Source of the DNA: Micrasema longulum
Lineage: Eukaryota > Arthropoda > Insecta > Trichoptera > Brachycentridae
Reading direction: 5' to 3'
NCBI GenBank assembly: GCA_022494885.1
Contig: JAGVSM010001385.1
Span: 62,001-126,000 of the forward strand
Length of the DNA stretch: 64,000 nucleotides
This document shows positions 33,926 to 44,115 of this stretch, piece after piece. Numbering within the stretch: the stretch's first letter is position 1; the number at the start of each line of letters is the position of its first letter. The notes beneath the pieces are model-generated. The model saw only the letters and a program-made list of their open reading frames with translations. It was not told the DNA's origin and did not search any database. A program made the translations under genes and the position numbers.

Positions 33926-34260
33926 AAATTTACTTATATTTAACTAAATGTGATTAAATATTTGTACACATACAACCACTTACCAACTTTTTTATGTCTA
34001 CCGGTTTCGAGACGTATCCGTATCTTTGTCAGGACACCAAATAAACCAGCACTGATTATTGTTTTAAAAAATGTGGGATGTTATGGGAGAAATATTAGAT
34101 AAAAAAAGGAGGGGGATGAAGGGAGGGGCGTGAGTTCAATAGGTATAGGGTGACCATTACAAAGGAACATTGTTTTATGGGCTATATTGAAAAGTTCTTG
34201 GATTGTTGATTAAAGGGACTTTCTTTTTTAAAACCTTCTTAATGAGAAAAATTTACATAT
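33926..34260. other. Non-coding intron stretch with a CCGGTTTCGAGACG block
   Basis: At 33995-34030, TACCGGTTTCGAGACGTATC then CGTATCTTTGTCAGGAC resembles the CCGGTTT repeats at 5380 and 14350. A G-rich patch (GGAGGGGGATGAAGGGAGGG) lies at about 34110. Confidence 0.45.
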
Positions 34261-35068
34261 TTGTTGCAACAGAGGGAAAACATTTTCGAGAAGGGAATAA
34301 GAAAGTCTAATCATTCACAGGGCTTATGACCTGACATTCTCTGGGTTTTTACATTATTTTTTTGTTTTTTTTTACAATATACATATAAACAAAAAATCCC
34401 ACAAAGGCATGGCGTGTTTGTGGTTATACAAGAAATGTTTATGAATTTTTGCTTTTATAATAAATACACTGTCATAATATTTTTGTGTAACATAGAAAGA
34501 GAAAATAAAATATTCTGTACAAGAATATGTGGTATTTTTTTTATAGTAATTCAAAAAGGCTTAAAGGTTTTAATGGCCACTTTACACACTGTATAACATT
34601 CACAATTATACCTTTGTTTGAACATCCCCATTTTCATAACTCTTCATGAGTTTCGTGTGATTCATCCGGCCGAGCCATTTCACCTTCTAGGCAGCGACTG
34701 AAGACAATTTTTTATTTTTTATTTTTTATTCTTCTTTTACCAGTTTAATCAGCAATGTTTTTAGTATGCCCAAATGTTTGTAGACAGGCTGTATTTCCGC
34801 TCTAGGGAGTTATTAAGATCTAAATTAGTTGCAACAGGGAAGGAAAACATTTTTGAGAAGAAAAAAGGAAGTCGAGGCATTTACAGGGCTTGTAACCAGA
34901 GTTAAGGTAATGTGGATGATTAAACATCGGCAGAATGATAAATGTTACGCAGTGTGTAAAGTGGCCACTTAATCCAACCAATGACAGGTCATAAACCCTG
35001 TAAATGCCTATACTTTCATACTTCCTTCTCAAAAATGTTTTCCCTCTCTGTTGCAACAAATTTAGATT
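34261..35068. mobile_element. Foldback MITE family F, composite (interrupted copy plus full foldback)
   Basis: 34261-34352 is one arm (GCAACAGAGGGAAAACATTT, GGGCTTATGACCTGAC). About 210 bp of AT-rich insert follow, then the arm resumes at 34568 (GGCCACTTTACACACTG) and runs to 34740. A second unit, 34750-35065, is a complete foldback: GTTTTTAGTATGCCCAAATG ... ACAGGGCTTG facing AAGTGGCCACTTAATCC ... TCTCTGTTGCAAC. Confidence 0.75.
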
Positions 35069-35194
35069 TAAATTATGTTATTTAAGAGACATACATACTG
35101 CACCAAGGTAAATGTTTAAAAAGGTTATAAAAAATGGATAGTGGAGCTAGGTAGAAGTAAAATGGATTATCTCATTTGCCCAAACCAATACTGA

Positions 35195-35480
35195 ATCAAT
35201 CGCTCTACAAGTGTGTGGCTTATGTTAGGATTTTGTTATTTTCATTGTGTGTTTTGCAATATAAATAATATAGATGTACATAAATACCTTGTTTTTAAAA
35301 CTGTCTGAATATTTGTTAATTTTCTTTGTTTTTTAAGTAAGTCTTCTTTGTTTATTCTCAAATGTAATTTCAAAAAAGTATATTGTTAAGTGTCCTTGGC
35401 ACGGGAAACCCCAGTGAGGTCACATTATTTTTATTATTAAGTATAGTTTTTAAGCGAAAAATATGAATAAATAAATAAAA
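35195..35480 (+). mobile_element. LINE family N, 3' UTR
   Basis: Shares with 42505-42805 the blocks GTGTGTTTTGCAATATAAAT, AAAACTGTCTGAA, TTTATTCTCAAATGTAA, GTTAAGTGTCCTTGGCACGG and CCCAGTGAGGTCACATTATT, ending in AATAAATAAATAAA. Non-coding. Confidence 0.75.
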
Positions 35481-35501
35481 ACTTGTGTAAAGTTTATATT
35501 T

Positions 35502-35545
35502 GAAGCACTAACTTTGTGGTTATTCATTATAATAAAATAAAAACT
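35502..35545 (+). repeat. Dispersed repeat G, partial
   Basis: TTGAAGCACTAACTTTGTGG then TTATTCATTATAATAAA, as at 5281-5325. Confidence 0.65.
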
Positions 35546-35758
35546 TATTTAGAAAAACCTTGCGTAAATCCAAATGGTTGGTTTTTCACTACGAAGCTTT
35601 CAAAAAAATCTCAACAGGCATAAGTCACCAATGACAGAAATAATTTATTGACAATTTAGAAAGTTTTTTTTTATGTTTTCTTCCTGAAAAGAAAATTTTG
35701 CTTAGGTTTAGTTATTCGTATAATAAATCATAAAAGAATAACTCGTTTTAACCACATT

Positions 35759-35992
35759 ATTCTGTTTCCGCACCTGATGGTGCATAGGGCACTGCATTTG
35801 TACACCAAATGCAGCGCATCTTGTTTATTTTTTGTTGCAAGAAGATAAGATGATTTGTTTTATGCTTCAGGTACCAGTCCAGGGACTATGAAATATTCTA
35901 GTGTGAAAACTCCCTTTTTAATAAATATTTCATATCAACCATGTCGGGAATCGATTCCGAGATCTCTTGCTTGGTAGGCAAACGCGCTGACC
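35759..35992 (-). mobile_element. tRNA-derived SINE, family A
   Basis: Minus-strand copy from the CCGCACCTGATGGTGCATAG tail through TACCAGTCCAGGGACTATGA to the B-box complement (GGGAATCGATTCC) and GGTAGGCAAACGCGCTGACC. It is cut before the A box. Confidence 0.85.
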
Positions 35993-36189
35993 TTAAATGT
36001 ATCAGAAAAAATGTTACTAATGGAATTTATTAAAAAGACATAATGGCTTTATGTTATTTACATAAAACCTCCAAAACTCAAAACTCTGATTTTACCTTGG
36101 GTTCTAAACTCTCAAATTGCATTTTATTAAATTTGTGTTTTTTGGGTTAGCAAATTGTTTTTAAACATAAATATAAACACAAAACGAAA

Positions 36190-36512
36190 TTTTATATTTG
36201 CAGCACTTATGGTGGTCTAATCATATCCTGCCATCGCTCGAACAACGGTGAATGAATCCACCCTGCAGTGGCTTGGAGAAGCGCATTATTAGAGCTTTTT
36301 AGGCGTTCGCATAGGCTCCAGGCTCTTTAGCGAAGTAGGGCAGCGAAGGTGTTTACCCGCCCTGCTATGAACATTTCGGAGGCACTGCTGTACCTAGGCA
36401 GTCCGAATAATTGCCTGAATGAATTATTAAACTTGACCCTTAATTTATTACATGCTGCTTGCGTATAATTGTTCCATCGCTGTATACATAGACGAAAAAT
36501 ACGATTGCACAT
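36190..36512 (-). mobile_element. Non-LTR retrotransposon ORF2 C-terminal fragment
   Basis: The minus-strand frame from 36512 reads CIQRWNNYTQAACNKLRVKF, then FRQLFGLPRYSSASEMF and AGRVNTFAALLR. LRV-(Y/F)N-FR-L-GLPR-SAS-MF-RV is a recurrent C-terminal segment of insect LINE polymerases. Truncated at both ends. Confidence 0.8.
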
Positions 36513-37075
36513 AAAACCACCAAAACATAAAAATTTGATTTAACCTTAGGTTTCAAACTTTCAAAATGCTATTTCTTTAATTGTGTTTTTTGGGTTAGCG
36601 ACTTTTGCCTGAACGGCGACGACATTACACACTTAGCATAAATATAAATATGTTCCAAAATTATGTAAGCAACACCTTTTAAGGAAAATGAAAAATCGAT
36701 GTACAAAATGTTTAGTTTACGTACAAAATCGACTGCCCTATGCATCACTGGGTGTGCCAAGATAAATGATGATGAAAATTTTCCAATGCGACGTCGAAAA
36801 AAACTTAACAAAATGTTGATACCACGTTTTTCATAGCGGGTAAAGCCACGTCTCTGGTATGCAATCTTTGTGGAGTTTCATAATAATTTCGTATAACTAC
36901 AACATTTACAGTCCATTGTGATCGTGGTTACTGCTTTAATATGCAAAATTTAGATGTTATTTTTATAAAATACTTTTTTGGGTTTTTTTTATGATTACGG
37001 AAATTGCTCGGCAATCTTCAGTAAGCTGTTTGTTAAGAGAACGTGAACGCAGTAAGGTTATTTATTTATTTACCA
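36513..37075. other. Non-coding intron stretch
   Basis: 36715-36770 carries a faint SINE A tail (TGCCCTATGCATCACTGGGT, AATGATGATG). Two similar short blocks (AAAACCACCAAAACATAAAA at about 36513 and ATAAAACCTCCAAAACTCAA at about 36062) suggest a diverged local duplication. No gene. Confidence 0.4.
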
Positions 37076-37610
37076 GCGGGCCCGACAGACGTTGTCCTGC
37101 CTAAACGTTGGCTCGCCTGCTATTAGCTGGTTGAACAAACGTTTTTTCGTAAATAAAGACACATTAATTATTTTTGACTTTTTTGAGCTATTTATACATT
37201 CGTAGAAAGGGTTAGTTTTTTGTTTTATCTCCTCGTGTGATTGCTTAAGAGTCTTCTTTGTTTTTTAATCTAAATTTTGCAAAAATCACTGCTTTAGTGC
37301 CATATCCAGGGAAAAAATACGGAAACACGTGTTAATCAAGAAAATTCAGAGCGCGATTTACCCTGACCCCTCTAAAATTATGACACTCAAGCCATGCCCA
37401 ACGTAAATTTAGTAATTTTTTAATAGCCAGCCGTGTTTTGACGTAAGCATGACATTGAATTTGAAACCAAAAAAAAAAGAAAAGCAAAATGCTTTATTGT
37501 GTCGTGAAAGTGTGCAAAAACTATTCGGATAAAAGGAAAAAGACTTTTCATAATAAGTAGGTACCGAGGTACTTGTTTATGATTAAATTCCAAAACTGAA
37601 AATCATTAAT
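37076..37610 (+). mobile_element. DNA-transposon-like element with THAP-like protein start
   Basis: Begins AGCGGGCCCGACAGACGTTG, then TCCTGCCTAAACGTTGGC. At 37489 an ATG opens MLYCVVKVCKNYSDKRKKTF then HNK and a stop. C-x4-C with a following FH is the beginning of a THAP zinc finger. After it come AAGTAGGTACCGAGGTACTT and AAATTCCAAAACTG, the same blocks found in the deleted copy at 1205-1331. The rest of any transposase is missing, and the right terminus is not clearly inverted to the left. THAP identity rests on about 20 residues. Confidence 0.5.
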
Positions 37611-38101
37611 ATTCCCGAACGTTGGCTTATAATCCGTAAGGGTTAATAAATAATTTTTAAATAAAAAAAATCACTAAAATTTTACGGAGAATTTTCACTA
37701 ACAAACTAGAATGGTTTATTAAAATGCATTGATTTTATTTGGCTTCAAATCTGGCCTACGAAGAGCTTTTCCTTCAAAATAATACACGTGATAAATGAGC
37801 ATTTTATTCATGATGTTTACATTAAAGTTTGAATATTTTATCACGCCGAGTAAGGTACATGAATGGATGCTTTGCAAATTACGTATGTGAGTATGGAAAT
37901 GCAACCAAAAATATTCCCTAAATGGGTTATTTACGGCTGTGCCTATGAATATTTTATTTATTTACATATACATTGTATAAACATATAAGAACGTCTACTA
38001 ATTGTTAATTATATTATTTATTCATATAATGCGGATTAAATTGGTTCAACGTATTTTTTTTATCTTTGATATTTAGAAATGGATTAAATACTCTTATAAC
38101 T
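37611..38101. other. Non-coding intron stretch
   Basis: Nothing recognised. Confidence 0.4.
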
Positions 38102-38581
38102 AACAATGTTTTGAGTATGTCCAAATTTTTGTAGGCAAGGACTGGATTCAACTCCCTGGGGAGCTGTTAATATCAAAATATTACAACGGAGATGAAGAAT
38201 ATTTTAGAGAAGGTAATATAGAAGTCTAAGGATCTACAGGGCTTATGACCTGTCGTTGGCTGGTTAAAGTGGCCACTTTACACACTGTGTAATATTCACT
38301 TTAACAGCTTTCTAACTTTACAAACATCGACGGATGAAAAAAAACATAACCTAACCTAACCTAAAGAATTGAAAGAATGTAGATGTTCAAACGTGGTTAA
38401 ATGGTGAATGTTACACAGTGTGTAAAGTGGCTACTTGAACCAGCCAACGACAGTTCATAAGCCCTGTAAATTGCTAGACTTCCATATTCCCCTCTCAAAA
38501 GTGTTTTCCTATCGGTTGCAACAAATTTAAATATGAAATCCAGCCAGTCTGCAAGCATTTGGGCATAATCAAATCATTGTT
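38102..38581. mobile_element. Foldback MITE family F, most complete copy
   Basis: The left arm at 38102-38300 (ACAATGTTTTGAGTATGTCC, GACTGGATTCAACTCCCTGG, ACAGGGCTTATGACCTGTCG, CACTTTACACACTGTGTAA) is inverted at 38385-38581 (TGTTACACAGTGTGTAAAGT, CATAAGCCCTGTAAATTG, TTTGGGCATAATCAAATCAT, TGT). Arms are about 200 bp with mismatches, and the outermost bases are AACAATG-type on both sides. A short (CCTAA)n tract lies in the spacer. The element ends 156 bp before the ECL2-TM5 exon. Confidence 0.85.
38349..38367 (-). repeat. Interstitial TTAGG telomere-type tract
   Basis: Nearly four CCTAA units (TAACCTAACCTAACCTAA) inside the spacer of the foldback element. TTAGG is the ancestral arthropod telomere unit. 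Confidence 0.85.
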
Positions 38582-38737
38582 TAAAAAAAATGTATTAATA
38601 ATATGTTACTTCTATAATATAAACAACTCTTTATTTGAACATATTCAAATAGTTTAATTTTTCGTTTTATATTTTGGATATACGACGTAACAAGAATTTT
38701 GTTTACAATTTGTACCATTTGATGAATTTATTTTCAG

Positions 38738-38924
38738 GAGTAATAAACAAGGCTAACATAATGCCTCGCGCCCAGGAGTGCGTCATCAACAACAGAATGT
38801 TCTGGGTCCTGGGCTCCCTGGTCACCTTCTACGTCCCCATGGTAGCCATGGTGGTGACGTACGCCCTCACCGTTCAGCTCCTGCGCAGGAAGGCTCGCAG
38901 ACCAGACCCTGAGTGCTTTAGAAG
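38738..38924 (+). CDS. 5-HT2: 5-HT2-type receptor exon: ECL2 and TM5
   Basis: After a TATTTTCAG-type acceptor the exon reads (G)[20 protein letters not shown], then [20 protein letters not shown] and [19 protein letters not shown] plus FR, with a gtaaga donor. NIMP...C is ECL2, and its Cys is the expected partner of the TM3 cysteine in the first visible exon. [19 protein letters not shown] is TM5 with the conserved Pro and Tyr. LLRRKARRP begins the third intracellular loop. The exon is GC-rich against AT-rich introns. It ends in phase 2, so the codon is finished by whichever ICL3 exon follows; all candidates start in phase 2. Confidence 0.92.
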
Positions 38925-39021
38925 GTAAGACTTATACGTAAGGATTGCATATATCAGCGCAGCGATTATATCAGATTTTGAATCAGAGTGATTTAGAAGA
39001 TGGGATTTTTGACGGTACGTC

Positions 39022-39635
39022 GAATTCCCTTTCCACACCTATTGCCGTACTGCATTTGTACACAAATCACAGTGGATCATGATCATATTTTACTAAATGT
39101 TATAAAATATTAACCACTTACCGAAAACCTGCTGAAAAAGACTGAACTACACGCAATACGAGAAGCTATTGAATGGTTATCAAAAAAACTACCAGAGAGG
39201 TGGGTTATTGCAAAAATATTATCAGATTGTCGTTCGGGCGTTCAAGCTAAAACTGATACTCGGTCGGAAAATCCATTAATTGTATTAATTTTTATTCCAG
39301 TATGTTCATTAAAGTCATTATTAAAATTGATTAGGTGATTTGCGAATTTGGAGAAATCGTTATTGTGAAGACACCTCATATGTTATTTAAGACGAACGTC
39401 AAAATTTCTTATGTTCTTCCAACGTAAATAGAAGGACAGGAATTGCATTTTAATTGAAAAACATCATTTTTTGTTATATGAAAGTAAGATGGTCAGTCTT
39501 ACACATCAGGTTCCAGTCCAGGGAAATATTCTAGTGTAAAAGTACTTTTTAAATAAATATTTCATGTCAACCATGTCGGGAATCGAACCCGAGGCCTCTA
39601 GCATGGTAGGCAAACCACTACACCTCGAGGCCGAC
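39022..39635 (-). mobile_element. SINE A split by a LINE fragment
   Basis: The tail end of the SINE is at 39022-39085 (AATTCCCTTTCCACACCTAT, GTACTGCATTTGTACAC). The remaining body and tRNA head are at 39480-39635 (AAGTAAGATGGTCAGTCTTA, GTCGGGAATCGAACCCGAGG, CATGGTAGGCAAACCACTAC, ACCTCGAGGCCGAC). A LINE segment lies between. Confidence 0.8.
39095..39478 (+). mobile_element. LINE RNase H fragment inside SINE A
   Basis: 39144-39290 reads ELHAIREAIEWLSKKLPERW, then VIAKILSDCRSGVQAKTDTR and SENPLIV without a stop. E-x-x-AI--A with SD-(S/C)RS-(G/A) is the RNase H domain of R1/I-type LINE polymerases, where Glu and Asp are metal ligands. No RT domain is attached. It interrupts the SINE at 39022-39635. 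Confidence 0.8.
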
Positions 39636-39877
39636 GCTGAGTGCCAACGAAATGCCGCGAGATCACAGCGTAACTGATTCAGAAGGCTGGACTCATGACT
39701 CTATCTACATTATGATTACGTAAACGTAGCTCACAAAATACCGCGAATTAGATCAAACACTAAGTGCTTCAGAAGGTAGGACTCGCAATGCTGTCTACAA
39801 CTTCCTGTGATTAGACTTGACCCTGAGTGCTTTAAAAGGTGAGACTCATGACGCTATGTCGGGATTACGTAGCCGAC

Positions 39878-40386
39878 ATAATAATAATAATAATGTTTGG
39901 ATAATTTATATAGCGCCATTTTTGTGAAAATCACCTCAAGGGCGCTGTACAGTAAATAAATATCCCAATACGTCTTGCAGCTACAGAGCGCATGGACGGT
40001 TGGGATTCTAGTTCCTCGTCTCCAATTATGATATATTACAATTATGATATATATGAGCTAGATAACAGAACGTCTTGCAGCTACAGAGCGCATGGACAAT
40101 AAGAAATCTAGCCCCTATTTACATTTTTATTTTTTATTTTTTTATTTGACAATGAAGTTTAGAGTTTAAATGATATTTTAAAAACGAAACAAAAAGCAAA
40201 TTTATAAAATTAGAATTTAGATAACAACAAGTCTTGCAGCTACTGAGCGCATGGACGGTTGAAATTCTAGACCCCATTTACTAAATTTAGATATTTGATG
40301 GTTGATAACATTTACATAATATGAAAAAAAATATGACAGCTATCATCACAAAAAGTCTTGCAGCTTCAAAACGCATCGACAAATGG
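39878..40386 (-). repeat. Tandem array, inverted copy of 9254-9709
   Basis: Starts with the AGCGCC...GGCGCT hairpin (39911-39945), then repeats CGTCTTGCAGCTACAGAGCG followed by CATGGAC-type units near 39972, 40070, 40229 and 40355. The first units are almost identical to the reverse complement of 9600-9700, so either a recent shared source or concerted maintenance is likely. It lies in the intron between the TM5 exon and the first ICL3 exon. Confidence 0.8.
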
Positions 40387-40934
40387 AATTTCAACAACAT
40401 AAGAATGATTTTAAAAAGTTAATACTAAAAATAATTTTAAATAACGCAATAATAATACATCGAGCAAAGAACTAGTAAGTATGGCAATTAAGTGAACATG
40501 TAACAGCACAAAAAGTAAAATATAAAAAAACTAAACTAAGATAGCATTCCTTAACTTATTATTAAGGTTAACAAGACAATAGACGATACTCAAACTCAAA
40601 CTCGTCCCTATTTTATTTTGGTGTGCAGTAAACAGGATCTTTTGTCTTTTTCCTGGTAAATAACTGTAAAAACACTTGGTTCACATTTGGCTGTTCCCTG
40701 GGAGATGATAGTAGAAACGCATCTGTGTGCGTAGTGTAGAGTGTAGGTACCAAGGAATATATCCGCTTCTTTTTAATTTTGTTTATTATTTTGACATAAT
40801 GCTAGATTTGGTTGAAAAACGGATTTTACAAATTTATTTTTGAAAGTTAAGAGACCACTCGATCTGGCAAAATACGTATAAATTTATTAGTATTTAAAGT
40901 CCCTGTTGAAGGAATATCCATCTCCTCCTCCTGA
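40387..40934. other. Non-coding intron stretch
   Basis: No exon or known repeat; possibly the 5' continuation of the LINE at 40935. Confidence 0.4.
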
Positions 40935-41272
40935 AAAAGATGCAATCTAGAGTATGCCGATGATGCGGTTATTATTGACGATTCAATCAGGGGTCTTCAA
41001 GTTACTGTAGATAGCCTAAATAGATACTCCTCATGCATGGGTTTAAAAATCAATATTGCAAAAACCCATGAACTGTGTAACGCTTTATGCCTCGATGCCC
41101 AAAATCTCCTGAATCTGTCAAACCAAGTCATCGAATGAGTCGAGAGTTCTAAATACCTGGGAGTATATGTTACGGAAAATGGCAGCTGTCAAAAAGTTGT
41201 TAAATAAATAAATAAAAAAGAACTGGGAGTGCGGCTAGGAGTAGCAGGCGCCACATTCAACAGTATGAAGGC
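40935..41272 (+). mobile_element. Non-LTR reverse transcriptase fragment with YADD
   Basis: The translation begins EYADDAVIIDDSIRGLQVTV, then DSLNRYSSCMGLKINIAKT and, after an in-frame stop, SSKYLGVYVTENGSC. YADD at 40953-40964 is the catalytic motif of the polymerase, GLKIN--KT the following box and YLGV the next. Internal stops (TGA after VIE, TAA after KVVK) show it is dead. It is the only fragment in the window that keeps the RT active site. Confidence 0.88.
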
Positions 41273-41280
41273 TGTCTGTT

Positions 41281-41942
41281 TGGTACACCAATCGCAGCGT
41301 ATCTTGATTATTTTTGTTACATGAATGTAAGATGATCAGTCATACGCTTTAGTTGCCAGTCCAGGGACTATGAAATATTCTACTGTGAAAAACACCGTTT
41401 TAAATTATTTTTTTTTATTTAAATTTTATTGATAAACCCTTACGGGTTACATACATTAAACAAAATGTTTTCACTTTTAAAATTCACATTCTACTGTTAA
41501 TAATAATATTTTTAAAATTTTTAAAGTCTGGTAGTATATTGTATAATTTCAGTCCATGGTTTATAAGTCTCGATTGTCCTTTTCTCATTTTAAAAGATTG
41601 TATATGATATTTTTCTGATATTCTCGTATTGTGTTCATGTTTACTACAATTTTTTTCAAGTTTCAATTCTTCGTCTACAATTACATCAGTGGCTAATTTA
41701 TGAATAAATTTTAAAGATTCTAGTTTACAGAGTTCAGTTACGTTTAATTGTTTAGTTTGCTCAAAAAGTTCTTTAGTTGCTGTTAGATAGGGAAGGTCAT
41801 GTACTAACTTTAATATTTTTATTTTGCTGTCTTTGTAGTCTGTTTATGAAATAAATATTTCAAATCAACAATGTCGGGAATCGAACCCGAGACCTCTTGA
41901 AAGGCAGGCAAACGCGCTGACCATTACAACACGAGGCCGACA
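41281..41942 (-). mobile_element. SINE A split by a LINE 3' end
   Basis: 41281-41405 is the 3' half of the SINE (TGGTACACCAATCGCAGCGT, CCAGTCCAGGGACTATG). 41846-41942 is the head (CAATGTCGGGAATCGAACCC, AACGCGCTGACCATTACAAC, ACGAGGCCGA). Confidence 0.88.
41406..41845 (-). mobile_element. LINE 3' end inserted in SINE A
   Basis: Minus-strand frame 41666-41484 reads CSKHEHNTRISEKYHIQSFK, then RKGQSRLINHGLKLYNILP. H--NTR-----Y, GQ-R and GLKLYN-LP are the conserved last segment of several insect LINE polymerases. ACCCGTAAGGGTTTATCAAT and an A-rich tail (41406-41420 on the plus strand as T-run) follow. A related tail occurs on the plus strand near 44850. Confidence 0.82.
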
Positions 41943-42504
41943 CCTACTAACTATATCTAGTAACATCAGTTATAAAAGCACGATCCAGTCATGTACGAAG
42001 AGTAAACAAATTTTGGCATGAGCAAAATGTGTATTTACTTTGAAGCACCCGGAACTCAATTATATGTAACGAAATACATTTTAATAATAAAGTTTGCAAC
42101 AGAAACACTTCTTTGTACAATTACTCGCTGGCGCAACTCCAAATATTACATTTCGGCTCCATTTTGTATGGAGTTATGTTTTGCTTTATCCTCCCGGATA
42201 TACGAGATAGATTTACCTTTCTCCATTATTCGGCTGCATTATTATTTCAGCGGAGGAAAACTGCATTTAAGTAGAGAAAGTTTGTCTCTACAACGTGGAT
42301 GAAAACAAAATGATTTTCCGAACAAATGTTTACACACAAAAATCATTTTCTAAGTTTCTATTATCAACTGCGATAGTTTAACAATAATTAAGTATCTCCG
42401 AAGTTTTGTTTATACGTTATACGCCAGCGGCGCAATCACAAATGATTATCGACGAGCTTAAAAACATGCTAAGCATTTGAGCAATCATAATGAACAATAT
42501 TGAA
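41943..42504. other. Non-coding intron stretch
   Basis: The open frame at 42018-42302 lacks exon-like boundaries and resembles no family I know. Confidence 0.4.
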
Positions 42505-42805
42505 TTGAATAAACTGCTCCACAAGAGTATAGCTTATGTTAGCTTTTTGTTCTTTCATTGTGCGTTTTGTAATATAAATAATAAAGATGTACATAGAACG
42601 TAGTGTTTAAAACTGTCTGAACATTTTGTTAGTTATCTCTGTTCATTAAGTTAACCTTCATGTTTATTCTCAAATGTAAAAATATATTTTTATATATATA
42701 TATCGTTAAGTGTCCTCGGCACGGGTAACCTCAGTGAGGTCACATTATTTTTTTTATTAATTATGGTTTGTAAGAAAAAAAATATGAATAAATAAAAAAT
42801 AAAAA
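42505..42805 (+). mobile_element. LINE family N, 3' UTR
   Basis: Second copy of 35195-35480, with GTGCGTTTTGTAATATAAAT, TGTCCTCGGCACGGGTAACC and TCAGTGAGGTCACATTAT, ending in an A-rich tail. Confidence 0.75.
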
Positions 42806-43308
42806 TAATGAACATGCTTAAATTATCGCAGTTATAAGTCAACGAGTTTGTAATCTCTAAGTCAACGCTCGTGTCGGTTTGTTTTTTGTTTTTCACGGAT
42901 GTTACATTGTGATCGCAAATACAATAACATCCGTGGTGAGAAAATGTTATTACGTCGCTTATTAGCACGTCGATAGGTCTTTGTGATTAAGCTACATGAG
43001 GACTTTTACAATACAAATTTGCTTATATAATACAAAATTAAGTTTACAAACAATAATAGGTAGCATAAAAAATAAAAAAATAAAAAAATGCATAAAAAAT
43101 ACTTTTAAATTTGTAATTTTGAATTCCTGCAAAAACGGTCATTCCATTGTATTCCTAAATACGACAAGATTCATGTTTATTTGTTCATGACCATTGAACT
43201 TTGTTTAGAACAATAACAAAAATTTTCGACTATTTTTACAATTTTAGTTTCTATGTATTATTTTTTCCGTAAAAACTGATATTTTTTCAAAATATTTTTT
43301 TTTTTCAG
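42806..43308. other. Non-coding intron stretch
   Basis: Nothing recognised except the strong polypyrimidine tract (43293-43305) of the following acceptor. Confidence 0.45.
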
Positions 43309-43377
43309 ACTCGGGGGTGGTACAGGAGGAGGAATATCGCACCATTTAGCTTGGAGATCCAGTGGTGCACCAGACAG
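43309..43377 (+). CDS. 5-HT2: 5-HT2-type receptor small ICL3 exon (69 nt)
   Basis: The T-rich tract TTTTTTTTTTTTTCAG precedes it, and CAG/gtaatt ends it. In the frame set by the TM5 exon it reads (R)LGGGTGGGISHHLAWRSSG, then APDR. It is a glycine-rich piece of the third intracellular loop with no domain of its own. It starts and ends in phase 2 and is 69 nt long, so inclusion or skipping keeps the frame. Evidence that it is an exon: perfect splice-site sequences, open reading in the required phase, GC-rich composition, and a conserved-looking RRLGG entry. No homology can be claimed for the loop itself. Confidence 0.8.
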
Positions 43378-43544
43378 GTAATTATTATTTTTTAACTTAT
43401 TTCTTTTACATCTATAAATATATGTAAATATAAGGTTTACATTAATATCAAAGGTAGACTCTCATAAAGGCATACGAGGTTAGTTTTTGGAATCTGTTTA
43501 CTATTTGAACAGCAAAAATTTGTAATGCATTTTTTGTTTCCTTT

Positions 43545-43950
43545 AACATACTAAGCAGTAACTTGTAGTTTGCATCCGTTGTGTGGAGCCCACAATATAT
43601 AACAAACAAAGAAAGGATTAAAAATGTTCAACGAAATTTTTTTACATACCTAGATTATAAAAACAATAAATCGCTTTGCACTTATAGCCAATCTGATAAA
43701 CAAAATGGATTTTTTACCCTTAAAAATAGGCGCACTATATCTGAATTATACTATTTATATTAAGTATTAAAAAATAAAGTTGACTCTTTAACCTATTCTC
43801 CAAAATTAAACTTAATGTCTCTTTTCGCGTGACTAGAAATGAGTATTTATTCCATCTGCCAGTCCTGTAGCACTAACTATGCACAACACTCTTTCCTCTA
43901 TTGTTCTTGCTCAAAATATAATGCTTTTTTTCATCTATTGATATATTTAA
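43545..43950 (+). mobile_element. Non-LTR retrotransposon ORF2 C-terminal fragment
   Basis: From 43581, VWSPQYITNKERIKNVQRNF then FTYLDYK and FFTLKNRRTISELYYLY match the WSP-Y---IE-VQ-+F--YL and L-RRR--DL-LLY blocks of jockey-type LINEs. A further degenerate block reads TNYAQHSFLYC, as in the TNY-SP box. Frameshifts and stops throughout. It starts 170 bp after the small ICL3 exon. Confidence 0.75.
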
Positions 43951-44019
43951 CATGAACCTTAATTTATTTTAAAATTAATTAAGACTGATTCTTTCTGGCT
44001 GCGATACAATCCCACTTGC

Positions 44020-44115
44020 TATTTAATGATGCTCACACTTACACACATCTGAACACTTACTCCCTCCCAAATACACTTATTCTCATACAAATACACCTAA
44101 ACACACTCTTTTGTT
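44020..44115 (+). repeat. CA-rich, G-poor tract
   Basis: CACACTTACACACATCTGAA, CACTTACTCCCTCCC and CATACAAATACACCTAAACA show the same strand bias as the tract at 52515-52770. Confidence 0.6.

Noticed and set aside
42018..42302. 94-codon plus-strand open frame in an intron
   Set aside because: No family resemblance, no exon-like boundaries and no second copy.
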